Origin: Phanerochaete sordida
Taxonomy: Eukaryota > Basidiomycota > Agaricomycetes > Polyporales > Phanerochaetaceae
Assembly: GCA_019973155.2 (NCBI GenBank)
Contig: BPQB01000007.1
Coordinates: 558,001 to 622,000, forward strand
Direction: 5' to 3'
DNA: 64,000 nucleotides
Part shown: positions 1-11,292 of the stretch, piece by piece
Layout of the letters: each line of letters starts with the position of its first letter
Numbering within the stretch: the stretch's first letter is position 1
Translations under genes and position numbers: made by a program
Notes under the pieces: generated by a model
Told to the model about the DNA's origin: nothing
The model's database searches: none
What the model saw: only the letters and a program-made list of their open reading frames with translations

Positions 1-459
1 CCTTGGCCGCGTTGCGCTCCCGCTTTTGTTGTGCCTTGGCACCCTGCGGAGGGTTAGTGGATGCGAGTGGGTCGGAGTGGGGTGGCAAGCGTACGTTTCC
101 CATCTCGTCTAGCAAGCAAGAAGTAAAAGAGGGTGTGTGTGAAGCGATAGGACGAGGAGAGCGGAGAAGGAGAACGGGAGAGCACCGCTTGGCTGGAGGC
201 TGGAGGTAGGAGGACCGCAAAGCGCAAGGCTCTGGAACGTGCTTTGCCCGCGCCCTTCCGCCCGATCGGGGCTGATCGACGGGAGAATGGGCCGAGAACT
301 TCCTCTTTCGGGTGGTCTCGGCGGACGAATGTTGTGTCGAGGACGAGATTCGGACCGAGTGTGTGCTCGGCGAGGGCTTTGAGCAGTGAATTTGGATCCG
401 AGTCCCGGCTGTGCGAACATGACCATTCTTGTCCTATGGTTTTACCACCAGCTCTTTTT

Positions 460-464
460 TATAT
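460..464 (+). promoter_or_regulatory. Possible TATA box of the threonine aldolase gene
   Basis: A TATAT core preceded by a T run lies about 75 bp upstream of the ATG at 538, a distance common in fungal promoters. It is the only such motif close to the start. Function is inferred from position only. Confidence 0.35.
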
Positions 465-537
465 CGCGCGTCGAGCCTCCTCTCGCGCACTCAGCCTCCG
501 CCCAACTCTCCCCCCAAAAGCCCCCCGACGCTCCCTG

Positions 538-2177
538 ATGTCTCTCGTCAACGGTGACCTCGAAGCCGCCCGCCGCGCCATCGCGGACCAAGTGAAATTT
601 GACATCCTCACCGAGTCGCACGAGGCCGTGAGTCTGAGGTGACTCACGCGCGCAGGACACGACTGATTATTGCGCGCCGTGCAGGACAATGAGAAGGCGA
701 GGCAGGAGGTCGCGAGGTGCTTTATCTGTGAGTCGATGGCGTCTTTTGCGGCATTTTGACAGGATGATTTATATTGGTCCCCAGCGGATACCATTACAGG
801 CAGGAGTCTACATTGTGGCGGCGATGGCGGCTCGACCTGACTGACCTCGAACGCGATGCAGTCCCGACCAAGGAAATGTACCTCTACGCCTCGCGGGCAA
901 CCCTCGGCGACGATGTCTACCACGAGCCGTCTACTCTCGCCCTCGAGGCCCACATGGCCAAGCTCACCGGCAAGGAGGCCGCCCTCTTCCTCCCCTCCGG
1001 CACCATGTCCAACCAGATCGCCCTCCGCACGCACTTCAAGCAGCCCCCGTACGCCGTCCTCTGCGACCACCGTGCACACATCAACACGTATGTCCCCCCG
1101 GCCCGCGTGCATGACTCATCCTGACGCGTGCGACCCAGGTACGAGGCCGGTGGTACCGCCTTCCACTCCGGCGCGCACACATACCCCGTCATCCCTGCGA
1201 ACGGTCCGTCGTCCGCTGACCGAAGTAACTCGCGTCTCACACCGCATCCCAGGTCACCACATAACCGTGGAGGAGGTCGAGGCCCACGCTGTGCTTGACC
1301 ACAACATCCACTAGTGCGTGCGGATCACGGCACTCCTTTAAGGTTGCTGACGTCGCCGCCAGTGCGCCCGTCGAGCTCATCTCGCTCGAGAACACCCTGA
1401 ACGGCACCATCTTCCCGCAGGACGAGATCGTCCGCATCTCCGAGTTCGCGCGCAAGCACAACCTCAAGATGCACCTCGACGGCGCGCGCATATGGCACGT
1501 CGCCGCCGAGACCGGCACGTCGATCAGCGAGCTCTGCGCGCCCTTCGACTCCGTCTCGCTCTGCCTCAGCAAGGGCCTCGGTGCGTGCTCCGCGCGCCGC
1601 CACACGCCCTGACACTCACCGCTGCTGCTGCAGGCGCGCCGATCGGCTCGTGCCTCGTCGGCCCCAAGGACTTCATCCACAAGGCGCGCTGGTTCCGCAA
1701 GCTCTTCGGCGGCGGCATGCGCCAGACCGGCATCCTCGCCGCGTCGGCGGCCTACGCGCTCACGCACAACTTCCCCCAGCTCCCGCGCGTGCACGCCCTC
1801 ACCCGCAAGCTCGAGGCTGGCCTGGAGGAGGCTGGTGTGCGCATCACCAGCGGCGCTGAGACATGCATGGTCAGTGTCGCCCCACTTCACTATCGTGCCA
1901 GCGACTCAAAGGCTGCGTGCAGGTCTTCTTCGACCCGTCAACGATTGGCGTCTCGCTGCCTGAGCTTGTCGAGGCGGCGAACCAGCTCCCCAACCCGATC
2001 AAGCTGGGCGGTTCGCGTCTCGTCGTCCACGTGCAGACCTCGGACGAAGCAGTCGAGGACCTGGTTGCACTCGTGCGGCGGCTCGCCGAGGAAAAGAAGG
2101 CCGCTGGTTTCGTCTACGATGCGGCAAAGGCCAGCGGCCAGGGCCGCCAGAACATCTACGTCAAGGTCAAGAACTAG
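538..2177 (+). CDS. GLY1: L-threonine aldolase (low-specificity, PLP-dependent)
   Basis: Cleaves L-threonine or L-allo-threonine to glycine and acetaldehyde in the cytosol. Model: 538-627, 685-727, 785-799, 862-1087, 1139-1203, 1253-1313, 1363-1580, 1634-1869, 1923-2177, giving 402 aa. Family motifs are in order: SDTITVPTKEM, then LGDDVYHEPS, FLPSGTMSNQ, HINTYEAGG, ISLENT, the HLDGAR segment near the PLP-binding aspartate, and SLCLSKGLGAPIG carrying the Schiff-base lysine. The SDT motif is recovered only through a 15-nt exon and a GC-AG intron. The first two exons (about 44 aa) precede the conserved start of the family and are less certain. The gene converges on the URB2-like gene, with about 170 bp between stop codons. 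Confidence 0.93.
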
Positions 2178-2345
2178 ATTTTGGTCATCTCTCCTACGGT
2201 CTCGAGAAGCTGGACTCAGACTCGTCTCGATGTACGCACAGATCTAGATGTCGCCGATATAGACTGGATGCGCATGCACGCTAGCACTACTTAATCCTAT
2301 TCATGCTGTACGCCCCGCCTCCGCCCCAAACGATGCCCGCGCCGC

Positions 2346-5300
2346 CTAGCCTCGGCCGACGTACTTCTGCTTCTCGTACTCGCGCCACACGGCCTTCAGC
2401 ACGGCCTTGCCGCCCGCGTCGAGCGCGGCGGCCATGAGCGCGTCGCGGCTGTACTCGCCCATCATGTCGCACAGCGCGAAGAGCCCCGGCTCGAGCTCGC
2501 GCCGCACGTCCGCGGGCACCGCGCACAGCGGGTCGTTCAGCGCCGCGACGTACGCCTGCAGCACGTACGCCGCGTGCTTCGCGAACGGGCGCGCGAGCGC
2601 CTCCGCCTTCCCGCCGTCCGCCGCCGCCGCCGCCGCGCCCGCGCCCGCCCCGCGCACGACGGTCTTCGCGGCCATCGTCGTGAGCAGGCGCGCGAGCGCG
2701 CGCGCCTCGTCCGCGCCGAGCGCGTCGCCGGGCGCGAGCCAGTGCGGGAGCGTGTCCGCGACGAGCGTGCGCTGGCGCGCGCCGAGCTGCGGGCGGAGCT
2801 GCCGGAGCGCGGCGAGCAGCCGGCGGAGCACGCACGCGAGGTGCGGGAGCGTCGCGCCGACGAGGTCGCGGCGCAGGCGCACGAGCGCGCTCACGATCGC
2901 GACGGCCGCGTGGAAGACGGCGCGGTGCGTCGAGCGCGCGTGCGTCGCGGACCCCGCGAGCGTGTGCCCGAGGATGGACCACACGCTCGAGAGATCGGGC
3001 GGGCGCACCAGGGCCGGCTGGGGCAGGGTCAGCAACGTGGGGATCGACGCTAGGAGAGGGGGGCTAACCCGATCGTTGAACTGCCTCGCGAGGAAGCGGA
3101 GGATCTCGTCGTGGACGACGCTGTTTCGGAGGAACTCCTGCTTCGCGGCAAACAGCTGCAGGCAGCGTGTGAGGGATGCCTGCAGTACTTTGGACGACCC
3201 TGAAGGGACATTAGTTGCATGTCGGGCCGGGTATATGCGCCCAACCTACCTTCAGGGGCGTTCTGCGAGAGAAGGGTCAGGACATGAATGAGATTGGCGA
3301 CGTCTTCGAGCTTCAGTCCGGGCCGTGAGAGGCCGTCATGGACGAGATCGAGTACAGATGCGAAGAAGGCCCCCGAGAGACCCTTGAAGAACTTGGCAAC
3401 GAGATCATCCAAGTCTCGGCGACCTGGAGCGGATATCAGCGATAGGCAAGGGAAGGAGTACAGTTTGACGTACCGTGCTCGTCGCATTCTCTGTAGAAAG
3501 CGAGGTAGCTCGCGAGCACGACCTCCAAATACTCATCCTGCTGCTGCGCAGACCTGCATTCTTCCGCCACGACGGACAGGACCGCAAGGTACAGGCCCGG
3601 CCGTGCGGCATCCGCGGCGTGCTGGCGACGAAGCAGCTTCGTGGCGATAGCCTTTCCGAACGCATGCAGATCAGCCCCTGCGGCGAACCACCGCTGGAAG
3701 ACGAGCGAGCGGTGCCACAGGTTCAGGAGCAGCGTGTGGTCCGCCGCGGTGCCCGTTCCCAGGTCCTGGGAGGCGATCTCCTGGACCAGAGGTCGAAGGG
3801 ACGCGAGCAGCGCTTTGTGGAGGTCCCTCAGCTTGTCTACGACCGTTGCATCGTAGCTAGGGGGCCGATGAGTTGGGGAGACATTGCAGTAGAACGGGAC
3901 GCACTCCTCGCATTTGCCCTCGGACACCACGACGTCCACGAGGTGCATCACCCCGTGCCACACCAGCTGCTGCGAGGCGAAACCCGGCGTCCCGGCGACG
4001 AACGCCGCAAAGTGGTCCGCCGCGTCGCCGAGCAGCGCCTGTTCGCCCTTCAGGGCGGCCTTCACACACGCCCTGCACACTCACGTCAGCTCTCCCGTCC
4101 GCCCGGCGCACACAGAGACGACGTACACGAGATGCACCCGGACCAGCTCCGCCGTCGCCGCGAACGCCGGCGCAGCGGCGTCCTGCGGGCCGCTCCGCAG
4201 GAGGAACGCCAGGTACGCCCCGCCGAGCTACACAACCCGTCAGCCCCGCGTCCCAAGTCCCACATTCGCACCACTCACCGCGTGCTCCGCGCTCCCCATA
4301 AACACAAACAGCCGCCGCAGGAACTCGCGCACGAACAGCCGCGCGCGCGCGTCCCCCTCGCCGCACAGCACGTCCGCCGCGAGCGCGCGCCGCAGGAGCT
4401 CCCCGCGCGCGCCGCGCGAGAGGTACTCCGCGGGGATGTGCAGCAGCAGGCGGTACGCGCCCGCAATCTCACCCGCGGCATCTGGCGCGAGCGCCGCGGC
4501 GTCGGCGGATGGAGCACCGCGCAGGGCCGCGGGCACGTCGACGGCGTCGAGCGGCCGCGTCGCGGCGTCGATCTGCGCGAGGAGCGCGTCTGCGGGCGCC
4601 GGTCAGCGTGCGTGTGCGTGTGGGAGCGTGGGGGGCGTACCGCGCAGGCGGGGCAGCTCCCAGAGCTCCGCGTTGTGCAGCGCGCGCTGCAGGATGTCTG
4701 CGACGCTGAGGTCCGCGCCGGGGACCTCGTAGCCGGGGGAAGACGACTGCGGGGCGGTCACGAGCCGCGCGAAGCGCGCGAGCTGCTCGTCGGACGCAGC
4801 GGCACTGTCGAAGACGTTAGGGACCCCTGGCGCGTGCGACGGGCGGGGCACGTACTCGAGCAGCGGGAGCCAGCGGCCGACGAGCAGGTGGCATGCGGCG
4901 GTCGTCGCGTGCGCGTCTGCAGCGATGGCGTGTGCGGCGCCGGACCAGGGCGCCGCGGGGCGCTCGAGCGCGCCGAGCACCGCGTCGAGCACCGGCGCGG
5001 GCGCCGCGAGGCCGCGGTCGGCGTCGCTGAGGAGGACGTGGAGCTGCGCGGCGTCAGCGGCAGCCGCGGAGAGACGAGATTGAGGGCGACGTACGAGTTC
5101 CACGCGCAGCTCGGGCAGGAGCGGCGCCTCGAGCGTCGAGAGCAGCTTCGCCGAGAGCTTCTGGTCGCCCTGCGTCGACACCGGGATCGCGCGCGCGGTC
5201 CGGATGCTGTACTGCAGGCGCAGGGCCGCCGCGGCGGCCCACTGCAGCTCGCGGGCGGCGTCGCCGCGGCGGATGCGCTTGAGGACGTCTCGGAGCTGCG

Positions 5301-7292
5301 CGCGCGCGAACGCGTAGAAGTCCTGCACGGCCGCGGTGACGGCGCTGCGCGCGTCGTCGTGCAGGATGCGCGTCGGGACGGACGAGAGGACGGCAGACGC
5401 GACGCGCGAGGTGAGCGTGAACGCGACGGCCGACGTCGGCTGGTCGTTCGCAGGCGGCGGCGTGCTCTTCTCGGTTTTGCGCTTCTTTTTCTGGGGCTCG
5501 CTGCTGCTGTCGCCGGTGTCCGTGACGCTTTGCAGCTGCTCGCGCAGCTGGCGCAGAACAGTGTCGACGGTGCTGCCCACTTGGCCGGGGGTGAGGAACG
5601 ACTTGAGCGATTTTGCAAAGTCGTCGAGGAAGTTCGGCCGAAGTAGAGGACTGACGGAGGCTGCAGACCTGTCTACTTGTGTTTGCGACGCACAAGCAGC
5701 CAGGATGGCTTCCACCAAGACATCGAGCGTCCGTGTTTTGACATGGTAGTCCAGGAGCTGCTTGAGGTAAGCGTACGCGGGTGCGCTGGACGAAGGTACC
5801 TGAAAGTGGGAGATTAGACTTTGATTAAGCAGAGCAAAAATCGAACGGACTGAGAGGAGCAGTCGGAGGATGCGAGGGGTCGAATGAGACAGCAAGTCGT
5901 AGTCTATCGAGACGATGGTGGACAGGGACTCCAGCGTGTAGTCGATGACCGACTGCTGGTTTTCTGCACCACGGACATCAGCACCGTGCGAGCGCAAGAG
6001 AACGCTCCTCCTCACCAGAGACGGCCTGAGCGAGCGCGCCGATGGCATCCTCGCCGACACGGCGCAGCACATCGTCGACCGCGCCGTTGTCCGCGCCATA
6101 CAAGCCCTCGGCGCCCAGCGCTTGGAGCAGCGCCGCGAGCGTGCGCCAGCGGAGCGCGGGCGGCGCGACGGGCGCGCAGAGCGCGGCGCACACGGCGAGG
6201 AAGCGCAGCGCAGCCTGGCGCGCCTGGTCCGCGGCCGCGCCGGGGGCCTGGTGCGAGCTCTGGCCGAAGAGCGCGGCCCTGTGCCGGCGCGTCGCGGCGA
6301 CGAAGGCGGCGAAGAGGCGCGGGAGCGCGGCGCACGCGGCCTCCGGGGACGCGCCGACGGCGCGCGCGAGCGGCTCCAAGTACGGCGAGTCGCGGTCCTG
6401 CGTCTGGCGGAGGACGTCGACGGTGAAGAGGGTCTCGACGCCGGCGTCGTAGACGTCTGCGTATATGGTGGCCGCGGATCCGGCCTGCGAGTGGATGCAC
6501 TCGAGCCAGGCCTGCAGGTGTCCGGTGGAAAACGCGGTGAAAAGCTGGATGGGCCGTGTGAGCGAAGACCGCGTGAGGTGACGTGTGCGCGAACCTTTTT
6601 CTTGTTCGAAGCGTTGGCGAGGGCGTACCGATAGGAGCCAACGAGCTGCGTGAGAAGATGCTCGACGCGGGCGTGGGCTGCCGGATCTAGTGCCTGGCGG
6701 AACGACGGGTAGTCTGCCAGCAGGCGCACGACGGATCCCAGACAGTCGAGGAGCGTCTCTGGGCTGATTTTTGGGACGGCAAGCGGCCAGAGAATCGATA
6801 AGCAGTCAGCAGCAGACGGTACCTGGTCGGGCACGGCTGCGGTGCGGTGTATCCATGAAGCGAGGACGGCGTTTGCTACGGGGGCGAGGGGCGTGCGCTG
6901 GAGGACAGGCACGAGCCAGGCTTTGGCGGAGCGTGATTTTGCTACGTCAGAGGCAGCGAGGACGTCGCGGAGCAGGGTCCAGTAGCGGGCATCGAGTATC
7001 GGATTGGCGTCGCTGAAAGAGCACGCGTGAGGTCGGGCGGAGGAAGGAGAAAAGAGGAAGCTTACGGGAGGGCGTCCTTGTCCTTGAGGAGACGGGAGAG
7101 CAGAAACTCTGCGATGAGCTCGGCCTTGTTTGGCACGTAGAGCGAGGCGTTATTCCAGACGTCGCGGGCGAGCTGTACCTTTTGGGGCGCGCCTGGCTGT
7201 GGCGGGTCAGCGGGCGCGCGGAGGGCACGCACAAAGTCGTGGGGCGAGATGTGCATGGGCGGAGGAGACACGGACGCCGCCAAACCACGCAT
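2346..7292 (-). CDS. URB2: URB2/NPA2-family nucleolar 27S pre-rRNA processing protein
   Basis: A large helical-repeat-type protein, roughly 1,400-1,500 aa, acting in early 60S subunit assembly in the nucleolus. The N-terminus has SPHDFVRALRAP, a DPPQPG stretch and NASLYVPNKAELIAEF, followed by long leucine- and alanine-rich segments. A basic nuclear-targeting stretch QKKKRKTEK lies near 5,480. The C-terminus (2,346-3,035) contains LFALCDMMGEYSRDALMAA and ends in YEKQKYVGRG, matching the Urb2/Npa2 C-terminal domain pattern of a short tail with K-Y-x-G. About ten short introns interrupt it, for example near 7,060, 6,570, 5,975, 4,620, 4,270, 4,110 and 3,870. Start could be 7292 or the downstream ATG at 7256. 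It shares a roughly 440-bp divergent upstream region with the gene starting at 7737. Confidence 0.8.
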
Positions 7293-7736
7293 TGCCAAAC
7301 AAGGACAAGGACGAGGAAGGGAGGAGGCGGGGTGACCAACGATCGCTGACTGGCTTGGGCCGCAGGGGAAAATTGATTGCAGCCGGTTATGGGCATGGCG
7401 AGGCACGGCCAGCACGTGGCGTCTCACCGTGCGCCTGGCCGCGTCCTCCGCTGCCGCCTCCAGCTTGTGTTCCTGGCCCAGCAAGCTGCGTCCGCCATCG
7501 ACGATCCGCCCACGACACATGCCCTGCTCCCTCCTCCCATGCTGCACGTACACCCCTCTCTCCCTCATAACCCGCATGCCACCACTCCCTCCCCGCCCGC
7601 CTCCGCCCAGCAGCCGACCCGCCTCCCCCGTTCTGCTCACACGCACACGCTCTTCGCGCACTCAAGTCCCCCCAATGTATGTCGCACTCACCGCCCATCC
7701 AGGCCGGCCCTTCATCCCCCTTGTCCTCCCTAGTCC

Positions 7737-8304
7737 ATGGTCGCATACCTCTGGCTCGTCTGGTACCAAGCCAACACAAAGCTATCTCCAAAACACTGGG
7801 CCCTCGCCGTAACTTATGAGCTCAACGAGCGTGCCTACGCTACCTTCTACGAAGTGAGCCCGCCCCCGCCCACGTGCCACACTCCCGTCCACTCACCCCT
7901 GCCCGCGCCCCAGATAATGGGCGACGGCACCGGCATGGGCCAGTTCGTCCCCGCCGTGGTCCGGCGCGTCCACCTCACCGGCACCCACGGCCACCAGCCG
8001 TACGACGGCAAGCTCCTCCTCGGCGAGATCACCGACAGCGTGCTCGGCGCGCTCGAGATGTACAGCGAGTCCGCCGTCGAGCTCGTCAACTCGCACAACC
8101 GCAAGCGCGGCCTCGGCGAGTCCAACTGCCAGGTGCGTCCCCGCGCGCGCGTTGCGCGTCCGGCGCCCGCACACACGAAGCTGACCCTGGGATAACGGCC
8201 CCGTGCAGGATTGGGCGATTATCATCGTCCGAAGTTTGGAAGACTCCTTGCTCCTCCCCCGGGGGACGCTCACAAAGGTGGAAAAGTGCCCCCGTTTTGG
8301 GTGA
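7737..8304 (+). CDS. Small uncharacterised fungal protein with HWAL and NCQDW motifs
   Basis: Three exons (7737-7853, 7914-8132, 8209-8304) give 143 aa. The protein has SPKHWALAVTYEL near the N-terminus, then a glycine-rich MGDGTGMGQF, a basic VVRRVHLTG, an acidic helical ESAVELVNSHN region, and NCQDWAIIIVRSLED near the C-terminus. No signal peptide is seen, and the opening WLVWYQANT segment is only mildly hydrophobic. A conserved histidine early and a cysteine in an N-C-x-x-W context late is the layout of permuted papain-like folds (LRAT, NlpC/P60, PPPDE), but this is inference. An extra upstream exon is possible, because GTATGT at 7676 could be a donor. I do not recognise the family with confidence. 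Confidence 0.6.
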
Positions 8305-10393
8305 TGTCACCCGCTACAGACACCGTCCGCTTCGTCGGCCCCAGCATCGATGCTAGCACATCCCGTCGCTCGCTTTGTCCCCGCACTCCTTTCATTGTAT
8401 CGGTACCCTCGCACTCGCTGTATCCGGCATCACCTCGCTTTTCTCCTTAGGGTTTTAGGGTTTCCAGGGCTTTATCACGTTGGCGTGCACTCATTTTCTC
8501 CGGCACCATCGCTATTTCATACATTCTGTACACCATACGGTAGCATCTCCTGTACAAGACCTCGTACTACATAGACGATCCCGCGCAGCTTCATCGACTC
8601 CTCTTCTTGTCCCCCAGAACGCGGCCTGAGTACGTGCGACACGCGCGAGTACGCGATGATCAGGGTATGCGTTCTACCGGGACGCGACGGACGCGTTCAT
8701 GCTCCTTCGGAACGACGCGTGTCCGGTCCCCGACCAGCTCTGATCCAGGAAGGTACAGCATTAGGCGATAGCGAGAGACACGAGAACACATGCGATGCGC
8801 CTTCTTGCGCCCTCTTGTTTCTATCATTACCGACGAGGGGGAGCTGCACAGGCGCAAAGCGGCAACGCACCTGGCGTTCGCGTTCCATCGAGGAAATACA
8901 CGCTCGTGCTGTCGTATTATTGGCAGCGGCGGCGAGGGGTACGCCAGGCCTCCCTCTGCGCCGCATCGCCAGTCTCCTGACCCTGTCACCGCATCGCCGC
9001 GGGTGGCGCGCCCCACAGCCAGAGCCAGAAGGCCCCCGCGACAGCGCACAGTGCCCCGCGCACCCCAGCACGCCGCCGCGGCGAGCGCGCACGCGAGCAC
9101 CACCGCGGCGGCGCGCGGCGGCGCGCCGTGCGTCTGCGCGTGCGTCATAGCGCGGTCAGCGCAGGGTCGCGCGCCGCGCCTTACAAGTTACGCGTCCCCG
9201 CTGCGGCGCCCCCGGCTCCCGCACCGCACGCGGGCGCCTCGGCTGCCTGCCTGTTTGCCCGAGGGTGTGCGGGGGTGCGATCGTCCGTGCGAGCCGACGC
9301 CGGGCGCGGCGGCAGCTGTGTCGCGCGCGCCCTGGACTCGGGAGGCCTGTGAGGCTGACATGCGACGCATGACGCGGACGTCGCATGCCGGATCGCCCCC
9401 TGCATGCGCGCATTCTGCGCGGGATGTGGCGGCTGGCCCGCGGGCGCGTGGCGCCCCGACGTCCGGCGCGCGGTTCGCCCGGCATGCATGTGGCCCCGCG
9501 GCGGCAATTTTAATTTTTCATTCTTTGTGTGCTTTTTCCGGGCGTTGCGCGCGGAGGCAGCGTGCAGTCGCCCGGCCCCCCGAGGCGCGGAAGGCCTGCG
9601 AGGCGCAGGCGCAGGCGCTCCCGCTCTGCGCCCGTGACCATGCCTGGGGATCCCGCTTGGGAGCGGGGTGGCTTCGCGGCCTCCGAGGACGTCTCTCGCG
9701 CGCGCGGCGGGCGCACCAGCGTGCCATGCACCCCGTCAATGCACCCTAGGGGCGCGCAGGCCGCGAAATTTGCTCGGAGCGCGGTCGTTTGCGTCGGTCG
9801 GTGCGTCCGCGCAGGACCGATCGACGCGCCGCGCGCTTGTGTCAGCCGCGTGCGCTAAGCGCGATTCGGAGTCCGGTTCCGACTCCGTCCTGCCCTGCCC
9901 GCCACCGTGTCCGCGCGAAGCGTGCGTCGGCGGACGACGACGACGGGCGCGCACACGCGCGCACGCCCCGCGCCGCCGCTGCGCACGCCTGGGCGGCCCC
10001 CCTCGCGTCCTGCGAGCGCTGCGCCGCGCCGCGTGGCGGCGGCTGGCGACGCGTGCGCCACCCGTGCCCAGGAGGTGCACGGCCGGCTGGGAACGACTTT
10101 GAATGGGGTGCGTCTGCCTGCGTGCGCTGCAGCCAAATTTACTCATGATCTGGGCAGGCCGTCGCCCCGAACCGCGATCCCGTTCTTTCGTCGGACGAGC
10201 GCGTTCACACGCGCCCTTCTCGCCCGCCCAGGCCGATTTACCACCGAATCCGAAACGAGGCCTATGGGGCTGACCCGGCTGCGCCCTACAGGGCATGCCG
10301 GACGCTGCCTGCCCTGCGGTCTATATCGGACTGGCTTCGCTGCTTCGCGCGCCCGCGGCTTTCGTAATACGTCAGCCCTTTACATCCGTCGCA
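8305..10393. other. GC-rich region without a supported gene
   Basis: About 2.1 kb. Open frames exist on both strands but are made of Arg, Pro and Ala codons forced by GC content, overlap each other in several frames, and show no domain or consistent splice pattern. A short AT-rich tract (ggcaattttaatttttcatt) at about 9,502-9,522 interrupts otherwise extreme GC. One minus-strand frame (about 9,148-8,990) starts with a hydrophobic stretch, but I could not build it into a gene. Confidence 0.6.
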
Positions 10394-10399
10394 TATATA
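10394..10399 (+). promoter_or_regulatory. TATA box candidate for the MARVEL-like gene
   Basis: TATATA about 120 bp upstream of the ATG at 10519, followed by a pyrimidine-rich leader (10,430-10,500) typical of fungal transcription start regions. Confidence 0.45.
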
Positions 10400-10518
10400 G
10401 CTTGGTCATACGCCGAAACACCCTCTCAAGTTCTTTCCTGAACCCACCCACCGTGCTTAGCCCCTTTCCGCCTCCTCGTCCTTTGCCTCCCGCCCCTCCC
10501 TCACCGAGGTAACCAGCC

Positions 10519-11292
10519 ATGGGTAAGTCGTGCTTACCACCATCGGTCTTGTCCTCATCCTGATGTCCCACCCATAGGCAAGTACGTCGACGACAAGGAT
10601 GCGCCGCCGCCTCTCATGACGAGGCTCCGGCCGTGGCTCTGGGGCTTCACCTTCTTCTTTGTGTTCTGTCTGAGTGAGTGTCCTCGTACGACATTCCCGC
10701 CAACATCGCACTAACGGCTCTACAGCGGGCGTCGAGCTCGGCCTGGACTCACACATCCTTCACCAGCACGGCAACGACGCGAGCAACTACCCCAGTCTCG
10801 AGTTCAAAAACATCATCGGCCTCATCCTGTTCACGTGCATCGCGACTCTGCTCTACGTCGTCTCGCACCCATGGTCGGGTGCCCGGAGTAAGCGCGCTGC
10901 TTACATTGTGCCGCGCAAGGTTTAATGACGCTCGTTTCCCAGTGTCCCTCTTCTGGTCCTTCGTCTTCGCCGTCTTCTGGGGCACCTCCGCCGGCGTCCT
11001 CAACCGCGTCGTCCCCTTCGAGGCCCACAACTGCGGCGCCGATCCCAGCCACTTTGCCCCCGGGTGGCGTCCGTGGCAGCACCAGTGCGAGGAGCTCGTG
11101 ACCCTGCAGGCCTTCGCGTGGACGCTCTGTGAGTCTGCCGCCGCGCGCCGCGCCGCCGCCCGACGCTGACATGCACCTGCAGGGGCGGTGTTCCTGTTCA
11201 AGTTCATCGCGTTCTGCTGCGAGGTCTTCCGCTTCGGCGTCAAGCCCCGGCCCCCGCCGTTCTACCGCCACAAGATGTTCGACACGGTCTAA
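10519..11292 (+). CDS. Four-helix MARVEL-like membrane protein
   Basis: Exons 10519-10522, 10578-10673, 10726-10887, 10943-11128, 11183-11292 give 185 aa. Four hydrophobic segments are visible: WLWGFTFFFVFCL, NIIGLILFTCIATLLYVV, LFWSFVFAVFWGTSAGVL, and WAVFLFKFIAFCCEVF. The cytosolic C-terminus is short and basic-proline (KPRPPPFYRHKMFDTV). This is the layout of small fungal MARVEL-domain proteins, which act in plasma-membrane or vesicle organisation. The loop between helices 3 and 4 holds two cysteines (CGADPSH, HQCEE) that could form a disulfide. The first coding exon is only ATGG, so the start rests on the splice GTAAGT...ATAG. The family assignment is by topology rather than a diagnostic motif. 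Confidence 0.7.

Noticed and set aside
244..537. Frame upstream of the threonine aldolase ATG
   Set aside because: It extends the frame but contains the TATA and leader region and adds sequence unlike the family.
3475..5646. Long plus-strand open frame of 723 codons
   Set aside because: It is antisense to the URB2-like gene; its composition (Arg, Glu, Gly, Val) mirrors GC-rich codons of the minus-strand gene and shows no domain.
8990..9148. Minus-strand frame beginning with a hydrophobic Ala/Val/Cys stretch
   Set aside because: Could suggest a signal peptide, but no continuation with coding character was found in any frame.
8790..9749. Plus-strand frame of 319 codons in the GC-rich region
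   Set aside because: Arg/Pro/Ala/His-rich, overlapping equally long frames on both strands, no splice logic or motif.
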